Shown here: positions 8,495 to 17,302 of the stretch, in pieces
Layout of the letters: every line of letters starts with the position of its first letter
Numbering within the stretch: the stretch's first letter is position 1
NCBI GenBank assembly: GCA_963677085.2
Contig: CAXXFH010000003.1
Coordinates: 858,255 to 922,254, forward strand
DNA: 64,000 bases
Origin: G963677085 sp963677085
Lineage (GTDB): Bacteria > Planctomycetota > Planctomycetia > Pirellulales > Thermoguttaceae
Reading direction: 5' to 3'
Notes under the pieces: generated by a model
Told to the model about the DNA's origin: nothing
Seen by the model: only the letters and a program-made list of their open reading frames with translations
Database searches by the model: none
Made by a program: the position numbers and the translations under genes

Positions 8495-9521
8495 GTGCGG
8501 TTCCACAGGCGGTCTAGCGCCCTCTGGGGGGGGGCAATCTAGGGAGCAACTCAAGGAGGTGTTCCCGATGAAGGCATACGATGCTGGTTTCCGCGAGGAG
8601 GTACTCGCTGCGTGCGATGCGCATGAAGGCACTCGAGCCGTCGCGTTACGTTTCAAGGTCTCCGAATCATGGGTGCGACGGATTAAGCAGCAACGTCGCG
8701 AGACGGGACAAGTCGCACCCAAAAAGGCGGCCCCACGCAAGCCCAAGTGGCATGCGTGGGCGGATTGGTTACTGGCAAAGCTTGCCGCCCAACCCGACAT
8801 TTATCTCCGTGAGTTGCAGGTCCAACTGAAGGAAGAACGAGGGGAAGACGCTTGCCTGATGACGATCTGTATCGCCTGTCGCGAGTTGGGGCAGTCTCGA
8901 AAAAAAAGACGCTGATCGCCAGTGAGCAGGACCGCCCCGACGTTTCCCAGCAACGAGCCGAGTGGCGGGCTTCGCAGAAACAAATCGACCCTGACAAGGT
9001 TGTTTTCCTCGACGAAACGTGGGCGAAAACCAATATGACACGTCGCTACGGCCGTGCTCCGGTCGGCACGCGATTGGAGGAGAAGACCCCTTGCGGCCGC
9101 TGGGAGACAACGACTTTTCTCGGAGCGCTGCGTGCCGAAGGATTCATTGCTCCGTTGACCGTCGACGGGGCAATCAACGGCTCCCTGTTTCTCGCCTGGG
9201 TAAAACAACATTTGGCTCCCGTCCTCCAACCGGGCGACGTCGTCGTGATGGATAATCTCTCCAGTCACAAAGTTGCCGGCGTCCGCGAAGCGATCGAGGC
9301 GGCCGGTGCCGAACTACGCTACTTGCCACCGTATTCGCCGGACCTCAACCCCATCGAGTTGGCGTTCGCCAAACTGAAGAAACTACTTCGCGATGGCGCA
9401 GAACGGACCGTCGACAAACTCTGGGAACTCTGCGGACGCATCCTCGACACCTTCACGGAAACCGAGTGCCGCAACTACTTCAAATACTGCGGATACCGCC
9501 ACACCTGAAATGGAACCGCAC
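8495..9521 (+). mobile_element. IS630-family element A
   Basis: The inverted repeat is GTGCGGTTCCA at 8495 and, inverted, TGGAACCGCAC ending at 9521. TA dinucleotides at 8493-8494 and 9522-9523 match the TA target typical of IS630. Length is 1027 bp. It is unrelated in sequence to the second IS630 immediately to its right, with which it shares the TA at 9522-9523. Confidence 0.88.
8568..9508 (+). CDS. IS630-family transposase A (probable -1 frameshift)
   Basis: ATG 8568 follows AAGGAGG. The first frame encodes the paired helix-turn-helix part (MKAYDAGFREEVLAACDAHE, then VALRFKVSESWVRRIKQQR) and stops at 8915. An A8 run at about 8900-8907, read CGA AAA AAA in phase, allows a -1 shift into the catalytic frame. 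That frame has KVVFLDETWAKTN, DVVVMDNLSSHK and LPPYSPDLNPIELAF, a complete D-D-E triad. Frameshifted production of IS630 transposases is known; point decay is the alternative. Confidence 0.85.
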
Positions 9522-9523
9522 TA

Positions 9524-10683
9524 GTACGTCATCCAGCAAGTTTCTTCCGGTATAGTTCCGGGAACACTCGGCGGGCGTCGTTGTTATTGAAGGTCCAGTC
9601 GATTATGGCTTTGCGGCGATTTCGGTCGCGGGCCCAAGTCGCCGCATGACGTTGAACTTCTTCGATTGTAGGAATCCGTCGCCCGAGGCATTGCTTGGTC
9701 AACACGGAGATTTCAATTTCTGCCATGTTCAGCCAACTGGCGTGCTTGGGTGTGTAGTGCCATACGATGCGTCGCAGAGATTGCTTCGCTTTCGTGGCGT
9801 CAAACGTTTCGATGAGGGACTTTTCGTTGTGCGTGTTGAGGTTGTCGAGAACCAAATGAATCCGACGAGCCTTGGGATAACGCTGAAGCAGATCACGCAC
9901 GAATCGTGCGAAATCGGCCCGTTTGCGATGACGCCGAGCCTGGACGAAGCGTTTGCCACCTTTCGGCTCAACGGCGACAAAGATACTGCACGTGCCGCAA
10001 CGACGATACTCGTAGTCCTGCTTAGCCGCCTTGCCTGGTACGGCAGGCTTGAAGGGACACGTATCGTCCAGGAGTTGATACGGCTGCTCGTCCATGCAAA
10101 TCAACGGTTCTCTCGGGTTGAACGCCTTTTCATACTGGTCGAGGACGTCCTCCATTCTGTCGCGAAACTCTTCGGTGAGTCTCGGAATGCACCATGTTTT
10201 TTTCGCCATGGCTTCATGTCGTGCTCTTTCAGCCACAACGCAACCTCGCTCTTGCTGATCGAATCGACGAAGCCTCGTTTCACGGCGTGCACGCAGAGTA
10301 GTTCCAGCGTCCAGCGGACGCGGCCCTCCGGCGGATCGCTGCAAGCCAACGCCACGACTTGCTGCTTCTGCCGTGGCGTAAACGTGGGCGGAGCACCGGA
10401 TCGAGGGGCGTCGTACAACGCTTCCTCTAAACTCCCGGTACAGAACCGTTTACGCATACTGCGAACAGTTCGATCCGTGCAACCAACGTGTTCGGCAATC
10501 TCCTCATCCGTGAATCCTTCATCTGATTTCAGCAGAATCAAGGCACGCCGAACCACACGCACGGATCGCGTGCCGGTATGCACCAACTCCTGCAAATGCT
10601 GTCGGGCCTCGTCCTTGAGGCGTACAATGTGTTCCTTCATGCCGGTGCTTATACCACCGGAAACAATTTCATGGAAGGCGTAC
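9524..10683 (-). mobile_element. IS630-family element B, copy 2, complete
   Basis: The ends GTACGTCATCCAGCAAG and, inverted, CATGGAAGGCGTAC form short imperfect inverted repeats. TA lies at 9522-9523 and 10684-10685. Length 1160 bp is identical to copy 3 at 25925-27084. Copy 1 at 192-1037 is a truncated relative. Confidence 0.9.
9529..10640 (-). CDS. IS630-family transposase B, copy 2 (probable -1 frameshift)
   Basis: The first frame starts at ATG 10640 and gives MKEHIVRLKDEARQHLQELV, then TDEEIAEHVGCTDRTVRSMR (helix-turn-helix). Inside KPWRKKHGAF, an A7 run (read CGA AAA AAA C, about 10198-10204) allows a -1 shift into the frame MAKKTWCIPRLTEEF. This second frame carries LICMDEQPYQLL, HLVLDNLNTHN and ASWLNMAEIE. 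The same two-frame organisation occurs in copy 3, which argues for programmed frameshifting rather than random damage. Confidence 0.85.
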
Positions 10684-11102
10684 TAGTCACTTTCGATTGC
10701 CAGTTTATTGGCCGTGATATTCCTGATCAAAATGAACTAATTGAGAATTGCGGCCGGATTGAGGGCCCTCCGCCGACGATGCGGCGCGAATGCATTGATC
10801 CAGCACGCGATCGCGTTTACGAGACCTGTATAATGCTCGATTCACAGTACATGTATGCAGACTCGTCGTTCGTCCAGTTTTCCGAGGATGGTATTTGGAG
10901 TGGCATTGCCCGCTTGACCAAGTTCCGCCAGGCAGTCGGGTCGCATGATGGACGCATGTTGCGAGACCAAATTATCTTGACGCCGATATGCATCGGTACT
11001 CCTGCCAAATCCGTGCGCATATCGACTGTTCAAAGCGGCAAAGTCGATCCTGAGCAGCACTATTTGCAGCTTCTCAGAGACCGGCAAATTGCGATCGAGT
11101 AA
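10671..11102 (+). pseudogene. Hypothetical protein, 5'-truncated by IS630
   Basis: An open frame runs through the right end of IS630-B into the adjoining DNA and stops at 11102. Native residues begin at about 10687: TFDCQFIGRDIPDQNELIEN, and later DSQYMYADSSFVQFSEDGIW. The family is not recognised. The only in-frame ATG near the junction (10671) comes from the IS inverted repeat, so the original N-terminus has been replaced. No convincing ribosome site precedes it. Confidence 0.45.
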
Positions 11103-11635
11103 TCCTCTGTATCCTAAGTGTGGAGGGCAACTGTCGTTCGTACAGGCGGCAAAGCGATCGCCGAGATAATCTGCTGGCCAAAGCCGTGCCGTTTGCCAAT
11201 ACCGGATAGCGTGTCGCTGATGCCCTCGCTACCTCAGCCACATCGACCGACTGCAATTCGCCGAGAGTCAAACTAAAGGAGGTGGACACACCGACGCAAA
11301 TTGGAGGTTGCGCATCGGCGTCGAGGAAGGCGTGCCCTGAACGATGCCCCCCTAGGACGGTTGGTCATTGGGCCATACGCGAGACCATGCGTCATTCGCC
11401 GGGCGACGGATGTCCAGTTATTCGGTGCGGCAGCAGGTGGGGAAGATGTTATTGCGCAGTTGGCGCCCCGACAATGCACTTCGGCGGAGGCGGTCATGGC
11501 CACCCAAGGGACTGGTGCTCCGCGACTTATGTGCTACAATCGCCGTCAAGGCAGGGAACGTTATTGCGCAAGGCGCGCCCGATAACAGGTTTGGGGCGTG
11601 CATGATAAACAGTAGTACGCCTCATGAGATAGAAA
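11103..11635. other. Gene-poor interval with short direct repeats
   Basis: No gene can be supported here. GTTATTGCGCA occurs twice, at 11448-11458 and 11560-11570, 112 bases apart, each followed by a GC-rich segment (GGCGCCCCGACAAT and GGCGCGCCCGATAAC). The second copy forms an imperfect palindrome GTTAT...ATAAC. The polarity is opposite to that of an integron attC site, so I leave the function open. Confidence 0.4.
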
Positions 11636-11980
11636 ATGGGTGGCCTCACGATAGTCGTACTCATCGTGTGTGGCGTAATCACGATCCCGCTTTTCTGGTG
11701 GGTTCATTGCGGTCTTGAGTCATGGTACGTTCGTCTCGGCCGCAGCTTCTGCACCAGGCGTGGCCTCACCCCGTCGCGCTGGAGATGCGGGCCGCAGTTC
11801 GACGATGCTGGTGTCAAGACCGAGTACTCGGTTGTGGAGATCGACTGCGACCGCCCAGAAGAAGGCAGACAGCTCGTGCGCCTTCTCGTCTGGATCTTCG
11901 GTGTTCGCAAGGTGATGAGCATCGGACCATTCCCAGAGGAAGAAGAAGGCCAACAAGAAAGTGGACACGTACGCAAGTAA
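11636..11980 (+). CDS. Small membrane protein, possible cassette gene
   Basis: The 114-residue product starts with a hydrophobic stretch (LTIVVLIVCGVITIPLFWWV, about residues 4-23) that should anchor it in the membrane. A charged domain follows (VVEIDCDRPEEGRQLVRLLV) and an acidic tail EEEEGQQESG. I do not recognise a family. No clear ribosome site precedes ATG 11636, as is common for integron cassette genes. It lies in the same orientation as the methyltransferase gene 56 bases downstream. Confidence 0.5.
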   Translation: MGGLTIVVLIVCGVITIPLFWWVHCGLESWYVRLGRSFCTRRGLTPSRWRCGPQFDDAGVKTEYSVVEIDCDRPEEGRQLVRLLVWIFGVRKVMSIGPFPEEEEGQQESGHVRK

Positions 11981-12036
11981 GCCGCGCCGCTTCGCTCTGC
12001 GGCTCACTTTCGGCATTATCCAGTAAGAAGGTCCGC

Positions 12037-12897
12037 ATGCCTGCCGAAGTCCAAATGCCAAGCGATTGGGACGACCACGCCGGATGGGAAGCGTACTTCG
12101 CTTCGTTGCCGTCGGACGAATTCTGGTACAACGATGCAACAACATGCCCCGGTAGCTTTTCCTTCGACCGGCTCGGTCCGCTGATTGACGACTTCATCAG
12201 CCGCGATTGGACAACTGTGTGGTTTCCGGGGTGCGGCTTCTCGCCATTGCCCCGCGTGTTCGCATCGTTTGGGTTTACCGTTCATGCAACCGACATCGCA
12301 CCATCCGCAATTGAATATCAAAACACAAATGAATCAATCGTCCAACCACTCATCGCTGGCGTAACCGTCGAAAACGGCCGCAACAAGCCCGGATACCTCA
12401 CATCATGGATTCACGATTTCCGCACATCATTCGGGAAGCATAAGGTTGATGCAATCTTCAACATCAAATCAATCCAAGGATTGTCTCAATCAAGTATGGC
12501 ATCGGCGAGCCGTTCGCATTTCGCGGCTCTGCGTCCGGGCGGCGTTGCGTTCTTCGACACAATGAACGTGCAAGGGGAACGTCGCGACCAACTTGAGGAT
12601 GCCTTGGTCGATGTGGGCTTCTACGTTCCAATTCATGCGCTCAGCAAGTGGTATCGCAACGCATTGACTGATACTGGCATCCCACACATGTTCGTCCTCG
12701 GTGCGCCGATGATTCCCCAACGCGACGACTACCCATATCCACATGAACGTGGGTCACCTGAGTACGAACGCGACATTGGAATCTTGCGTGACCTCACAGC
12801 CGAATACAGATCGCGAATGGAGGCCGAATACGAACGGGAGCAAGAGTCCGTTGATGAGACGACGAAACATGCTCAAGTGATTTACTCGACTGGTTGA
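12037..12897 (+). CDS. Class I SAM-dependent methyltransferase-like protein
   Basis: The 286-residue product contains TVWFPGCGFSPLPRVFASFG followed by FTVHATDIAPSAIEYQ, the SAM-binding motif I (variant of the E/D-x-G-x-G-x-G loop) and the acidic end of strand 2. LRPGGVAFFDTMN is the post-motif III region. The substrate is unknown. ATG 12037 is chosen because it begins MPAEVQMPSDWDDHAGWEAY; further upstream the frame overlaps the previous gene. An attC-like inverted repeat lies 11 bases after the stop, suggesting a gene cassette. Confidence 0.65.
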   Translation: MPAEVQMPSDWDDHAGWEAYFASLPSDEFWYNDATTCPGSFSFDRLGPLIDDFISRDWTTVWFPGCGFSPLPRVFASFGFTVHATDIAPSAIEYQNTNESIVQPLIAGVTVENGRNKPGYLTSWIHDFRTSFGKHKVDAIFNIKSIQGLSQSSMASASRSHFAALRPGGVAFFDTMNVQGERRDQLEDALVDVGFYVPIHALSKWYRNALTDTGIPHMFVLGAPMIPQRDDYPYPHERGSPEYERDIGILRDLTAEYRSRMEAEYEREQESVDETTKHAQVIYSTG

Positions 12898-12908
12898 CCG
12901 AAAAGGCT

Positions 12909-12999
12909 GGATAACTGGGCGTTCCGCATGGGCGGGCGGGAACGCGGCTTCCGAGAATCACAGTTTGGTGTGCCCGTCGCGTGAACGCAACCGTTAGGT
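12909..12999 (+). repeat. Candidate integron attC site
   Basis: The left arm GGATAACTGGGCGTTCCGC (from 12909) pairs imperfectly with the right arm GCGTGAACGCAACCGTTAGGT (ending 12999). TAAC pairs with GTTA and GCGTTC with GAACGC, with an unpaired A. The right arm ends in GTTAGGT, which fits the attC core consensus GTTRRRY. The 91-bp length and position just after a stop codon fit a cassette boundary. No integron integrase is visible in the window, and an internal GC-rich hairpin offers a terminator as an alternative. Confidence 0.4.
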
Positions 13000-13039
13000 G
13001 CCAAATTAGGGGCTAGGGATCAAGGGCAAAGGAGGCGTT

Positions 13040-14035
13040 ATGTTGTCACGTAATCTTGGGCAATCAGGGATTTCAGTATCGGCCATTGGACTTGGATGTA
13101 TGGGACTTTCCGAGTTTTACGGGAAACCCACGGAAGAGTCGGAGGCCATCAATCTACTCCATCGGGCCGTAGATCTGGGTATCACTCATTTTGATACCGC
13201 GGAAATCTACGGCCAAGGCCGCAATGAGCAATTGCTGGGTAAGGCGTTTGCCGGACGTTGGGAGCAAATCGTGCTGGCTACCAAGTTTGGGCCCAAAAGG
13301 GATCCGGCTACGGGCGCCTTTGTAGGGGTGGACGGCTCTCCGGCAAATGTCCGGTGCTCTTGCGAAAAGAGTCTTCAGCGGCTGGGTACGGACAAGATCG
13401 ATCTGTACTATCTCCACCGCGTGGATCCATCTACTCCGATCGAAGAAACGGCAGGAGAGATGGCGAGGCTGGTCGAAGAAGGCAAAATCGGGGCTGTTGG
13501 ATTGTCGGAGGCTTCGGCTGAAACGATTAAACGGGCGAACGCCGTTTGTCCCATTACCGCCCTTCAGACCGAGTATTCGATTTTTAGTCGGGATATCGAG
13601 CGGGACATCCTCCCCACGTGCGTGGAGCTAAACATCAGCTTGGTAGCCTACTCGCCTCTAGGCCGGGGAATGTTGACGGGCCGCTATAACTCGGCCAGCG
13701 AACGGCCTACCAGCGAGACGGATTTCCGGGCCCAGATGCAGCCTCGATTTCAGCCGGGCAATATCGAGGCCAACCTCAAACTGGTGGAGACGATCAAGGA
13801 GATTGCTGCCCAAAAAGGATGCGTGGCAGCGCAGGTTGCTTTGGCCTGGGTGTTGGACCAAGAGGATCATGTTGTCGCCATTCCAGGCACGACCAAGCTC
13901 GCCAATCTCCAGGCCAACCTGGGAGCACTTGATTGTCACCTCACCGAGGAGAATCGAGCTACGCTCAATGAATTGGCGGATCTGGTAATCGGAGATCGAT
14001 ACTCGCCAGAAGGGATGGCGGCGGTCAACCAATAA
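13040..14035 (+). CDS. Aldo/keto reductase
   Basis: The 331-residue protein is of normal family length. FDTAEIYGQGRNEQLLGKAF supplies the catalytic Asp and Tyr (D-T-A-x-x-Y), VLATKFGPK the Lys and DLYYLHRVDP the His of the AKR tetrad. Near the C-terminus, VAIPGTTKLANLQANLGA is the NADPH-binding loop. It resembles the YajO/PLR-like subgroup that reduces small aldehydes and ketones with NADPH. AAAGGAGG lies six bases before the ATG. The attC-like site lies 40 bases upstream. Confidence 0.9.
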   Translation: MLSRNLGQSGISVSAIGLGCMGLSEFYGKPTEESEAINLLHRAVDLGITHFDTAEIYGQGRNEQLLGKAFAGRWEQIVLATKFGPKRDPATGAFVGVDGSPANVRCSCEKSLQRLGTDKIDLYYLHRVDPSTPIEETAGEMARLVEEGKIGAVGLSEASAETIKRANAVCPITALQTEYSIFSRDIERDILPTCVELNISLVAYSPLGRGMLTGRYNSASERPTSETDFRAQMQPRFQPGNIEANLKLVETIKEIAAQKGCVAAQVALAWVLDQEDHVVAIPGTTKLANLQANLGALDCHLTEENRATLNELADLVIGDRYSPEGMAAVNQ

Positions 14036-14133
14036 CAGTCGCGGGCCCTGACTCCCAGCCAGGGGGCAACAGCTTTCCACTTAACGAATCGCTGAAGCGG
14101 ACACATATCGCAGCACGTCATATCCCAGCGTCT

Positions 14134-15092
14134 CTAAACCCGCTGTCTCGCGTGACTGGTTTCCACCTGCCAGTGGCCGCGGATGGTGGCCAGGAGTTCC
14201 GCCGGAGTGACCGTGTCGGGATCGAGACTGGTGACGAAGTAGCGGCTCTCGGCCTGGAGGATTTCGTCCTCGGGCGAGTGCAATTCACGGTCGACGCGGA
14301 GGGCGATTCGGCAATTCGCGAAGTTCAGGCGGTTGCGGATATAGACGGCGTCGTCCAGGTTGACCCGAAGTCGGCGGACTTCGCGCAGTCGCCCCTTTTT
14401 TCGGCGACCTCCGCGACAGGCCGACCCAGCGAGGCTTCGGCGAAACAGGCCTTCAAGGCGTCGAGCACGTCGGGCTGGTTCGCCTTGACTTGAAACAGGT
14501 GGTCGCGATCGTGAGCTTTCAGCAGTTCCAACAGCGGCCGCTGGGCATAGATCGCATCGCCGGTGAGCAACTGCAAGGCCGGATAGGCCTCCAGCAACTC
14601 GGCCAGATGGGTTTTCAGGCTGCCCGGCTCGTTCGTCTTGTCGCCGCTGACCGACCATTGATCGAGCGTCAGCTTGACGTCATGCAGAAACACGTTGAGC
14701 ATTTGCACGGGCGTGCCCTCGGCATCGAGTCCCTGGCAGCACGTTTTGCCGTCGACGGCCGCCGTCCAATGCGACGCCCGATCGGCCAACGCGGCCGCAA
14801 GCCAGCGGGAAAACGCTTGGCGAAACTCGTTCAGCGAGAGCCCGGCCAAGGCTCGGGAAATGGTCGTGTCGCAAGGCGGCCGCTTGCGTGTAAACCCCAG
14901 TGGTTCCTTCAGTTGCCCCCAATGCGCGGTCGCCCAACGCTCCAGCACGGCCATCTCGGTGATCCGCGATAAGAGGCCGAGAAAAACCAACGCCACGATC
15001 CCATCGAACGGATGCCGCCGCCCTCGCGGCTGACGGGGATCCGTTAACTCCGAAAAAACACCACACAACTGGGCAAGAACGGAACGAACCAT
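14134..15092 (-). pseudogene. ISAs1-family transposase, frameshifted and truncated
   Basis: ATG 15092 follows GGAGGAG. The first frame has the DUF4338-like N-terminus (LCGVFSELTDPRQPRGRRHP), TAAVDGKTCCQG and QLLTGDAIYAQRP, motifs of ISAs1 transposases. Near 14395 an A6G4 run shifts the frame. The second frame continues with LREVRRLRVNLDDAVYIRNR, then DTVTPAELLATIRGHWQVE and stops, about 80 residues short of the normal end (the WDEDRH region is missing). No inverted repeats could be paired. The element is inactive. Confidence 0.8.
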
Positions 15093-15884
15093 GACCAATC
15101 TCCTCCGTGAAACCGAAAATCCAACCAACCGCTCGACGTGGTCTCTCGGTTTCTACGCAACTCACCCGCCCGATGGATCGCGGAAATCGACTTTGCAGTT
15201 CTCCTGCGGTTCGCCCCGGAAACAAATTTCGGCCACGTATCCAGTTGGGACAATCGCAGGGCTGGCTTTTTGCCGTCGCGTTAACCCTTGATAATATCTC
15301 CTTCATAGGCTTCTACACATCAAAAGCGACGTTATATTCACATTCTCCAATTCGTCGTGATACCACAGCCACCTGCAGGCTGCCGAACAAGTGATCGGGG
15401 GCACATCCTATTCACCGGCTCCACTTCCGCACCGCTGTGGCGAGAACATAGTGCTCCACCGTTGCACCTCTAACCGCAGCGTGCTAAACTCATTTGTCAT
15501 GAAGTGGAAAAATGCTGCGCAGCGTTGCCTCGCATTCATGATCCAGCACTTGGTTTGTGGCATTTCTCAAATGACGAGGTGATGGTCAATCATCCTCTTG
15601 CCCCCATTGCTGTTTCTTGTCCTTACCATTGTGCTTTGGCAACGCCGAACACAATCATGAGCCTTCTGCTGCGGTTGGCTGGGCAAGTGGCGAAGCGTGC
15701 AAGACCCAGCTCTACATGGTCTTCTAACCACCGCTGGAGTCAGCTTAGAGGCGACTTCGGTCCGCAGTCGTTTTCCTTGTTAGCTTGTCACAGTTCCATG
15801 TTCCTGTCGTCAAAAATCTCAGCGTCATTTAGGGGCTGGAAGACACGGTGCTTGTGTTGAGGCCCAAGCCCGAGGTAAAAAAAC
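15093..15884. other. Intergenic region without recognised gene
   Basis: This 792-bp stretch separates the decayed ISAs1 from the Zn-cluster gene. I see only short, poorly supported reading frames, no ribosome-site-led gene and no RNA gene. Its right part is the presumed promoter region of the gene at 15885. Confidence 0.4.
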
Positions 15885-17300
15885 ATGCACGACGACTTTC
15901 CCGGATATGACCCAGGGGACTTCGATGACCTGGGTGTCTACGGCGGAAACACCTACCTGCCTTTTGCGGGGATCGCACGCCAGGAAGTGCTTGGCTGGGC
16001 AGTTCGGTCTGTCGGCAAGAGACCAGAAGACTGGTTGGCTCGCGACTTGCTGCACGGCTCGTTGGCCCGTGACAAGCGGGTCTGGCAGTACCACCGGATG
16101 CGAAAAGGAGGAACCCGACCTTCTTGGACCATGCAAGACACCGATCAGTACTCCGACAGCGAGCGGAAAACCATCGCGAATTGCCGAATCCTCCATTTCT
16201 CACACTTGCGCTATCTTCACGTTTTGCGGGAACATCTCGCCGAAACAGCCCAAGTAATCGCACGACTCTGGCACTGCTGGCCAACCGGATTTGAGTGCGA
16301 GTGGCATGGCGAAGGTACTCGTACCGCCCGCGATGTGTGCGACATGATGCGACTATGCCCGTTTTGCCTTACACGAGGTGTTGTTCGCCTCTATCGGCGA
16401 ATTTTGTCTGGACCTCTGGCAACATCGACAGAAAAGCTCCTTTTGTCCGGGCGACTGGTATGCACAGATGCCCTGTTGGGTAACTCAGATCTGTGCTTAC
16501 CGCTCCGCGCACGGATAACGCGATTGCGCGAGCAACTTGGCGGCTTTTTGCGGCGGGAAGCGGTTTGTTTTGGTGCTTCAGGCGGAATTCTCGTATTCCA
16601 GATGGGACCGCAGAAAGATGTACTGTCACGCTGGGAAAACGGCGAAACGGTTGCCGAGAGTATCACAAGGTTCAGTTATCGAATAAGCATTCTTGCCGAA
16701 GTGACCAATCCGACGATCAGACTTCTCGATGCGACCAACGGCCAGCTTCGTTCGGTGGATGCGTTCCATCTCAACGGCAACGTTTTGACACCTCATTGGC
16801 ACTTGAGCACGGCCGACAAACATGGTCTGCGCCGCTTGTTAGTCGGCAACTCATTCACCTATCGGGGGAAGCAGAACCCGGCTGGCGATCATGGCGTCTT
16901 TGAGCTTTCACCATGGTTCATCTCCTCCCCTGCGCAGTGGAATAAGCATTTCGACGCCACTCGCAACTTGCGTCTCTTCAACTGCTGGGGCAATTGGGTC
17001 AGTGCCCTGCCGGCGCGGAAGCCGGCGCCACGATTGAGCAACGCTCCGACGCGGCGCGGACGCTACCGCAGAACCGTGGCCTTTCGCGAAAAAAATGGCG
17101 AGCGTCGTCAGGAAGCGGAAGCCCGTCGACAAGCGATCTTTGTGAACAACGAAGACATTTTGCTCAGTCTGATGGAAGAGAACGGTGGGGTGCCAGGCCG
17201 CATCTGTATCAATAGGGCGTTTGCGGACGCGGGACGAAACATCTCCGATCGTGACGCGAGATGGATCGTTAAGGAACTAAAGTCACGAACAGCAGGTTGA
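15885..17300 (+). CDS. Zn-cluster, HUH-like replication-initiator candidate
   Basis: The 471-residue protein is of no family I can name. A cysteine cluster lies at residues 131-161 (CWPTGFEC, then RLCPFCLTR), similar to the zinc region before the catalytic part of many rolling-circle Rep proteins. NVLTPHWHLSTA (residues 299-310) contains an H-W-H motif resembling HUH motif 2, and FTYRGKQ (324-330) offers Y-x-x-K, although unusually close. DATRNLRLFNCWGNW is reminiscent of Rep C-termini. The last 50 residues look like a winged helix. GAGGTAA precedes the ATG. It is adjacent to a RecA-like ATPase gene. The function is inferred, not shown. Confidence 0.55.
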   Translation: MHDDFPGYDPGDFDDLGVYGGNTYLPFAGIARQEVLGWAVRSVGKRPEDWLARDLLHGSLARDKRVWQYHRMRKGGTRPSWTMQDTDQYSDSERKTIANCRILHFSHLRYLHVLREHLAETAQVIARLWHCWPTGFECEWHGEGTRTARDVCDMMRLCPFCLTRGVVRLYRRILSGPLATSTEKLLLSGRLVCTDALLGNSDLCLPLRARITRLREQLGGFLRREAVCFGASGGILVFQMGPQKDVLSRWENGETVAESITRFSYRISILAEVTNPTIRLLDATNGQLRSVDAFHLNGNVLTPHWHLSTADKHGLRRLLVGNSFTYRGKQNPAGDHGVFELSPWFISSPAQWNKHFDATRNLRLFNCWGNWVSALPARKPAPRLSNAPTRRGRYRRTVAFREKNGERRQEAEARRQAIFVNNEDILLSLMEENGGVPGRICINRAFADAGRNISDRDARWIVKELKSRTAG

Positions 17301-17302
17301 AT

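Noticed and set aside
8525..8535. Run of G near 8526 as a phase-variation tract
   Set aside because: It lies in the untranslated left end of an insertion sequence, not in or before a host gene.
9646..10686. 346-residue open frame on the plus strand
   Set aside because: It is antisense to the IS630-B transposase and repeats in every copy; its product has no recognisable fold and the opposite strand has all DDE motifs.
11560..11586. Palindrome GTTAT...ATAAC as an attC site
   Set aside because: The polarity is GTT...AAC, opposite to the AAC...GTT order required of attC.
11722..12036. Upstream extension of the methyltransferase frame
   Set aside because: It overlaps the small membrane-protein gene and is low-complexity; homology-like sequence starts at 12037.
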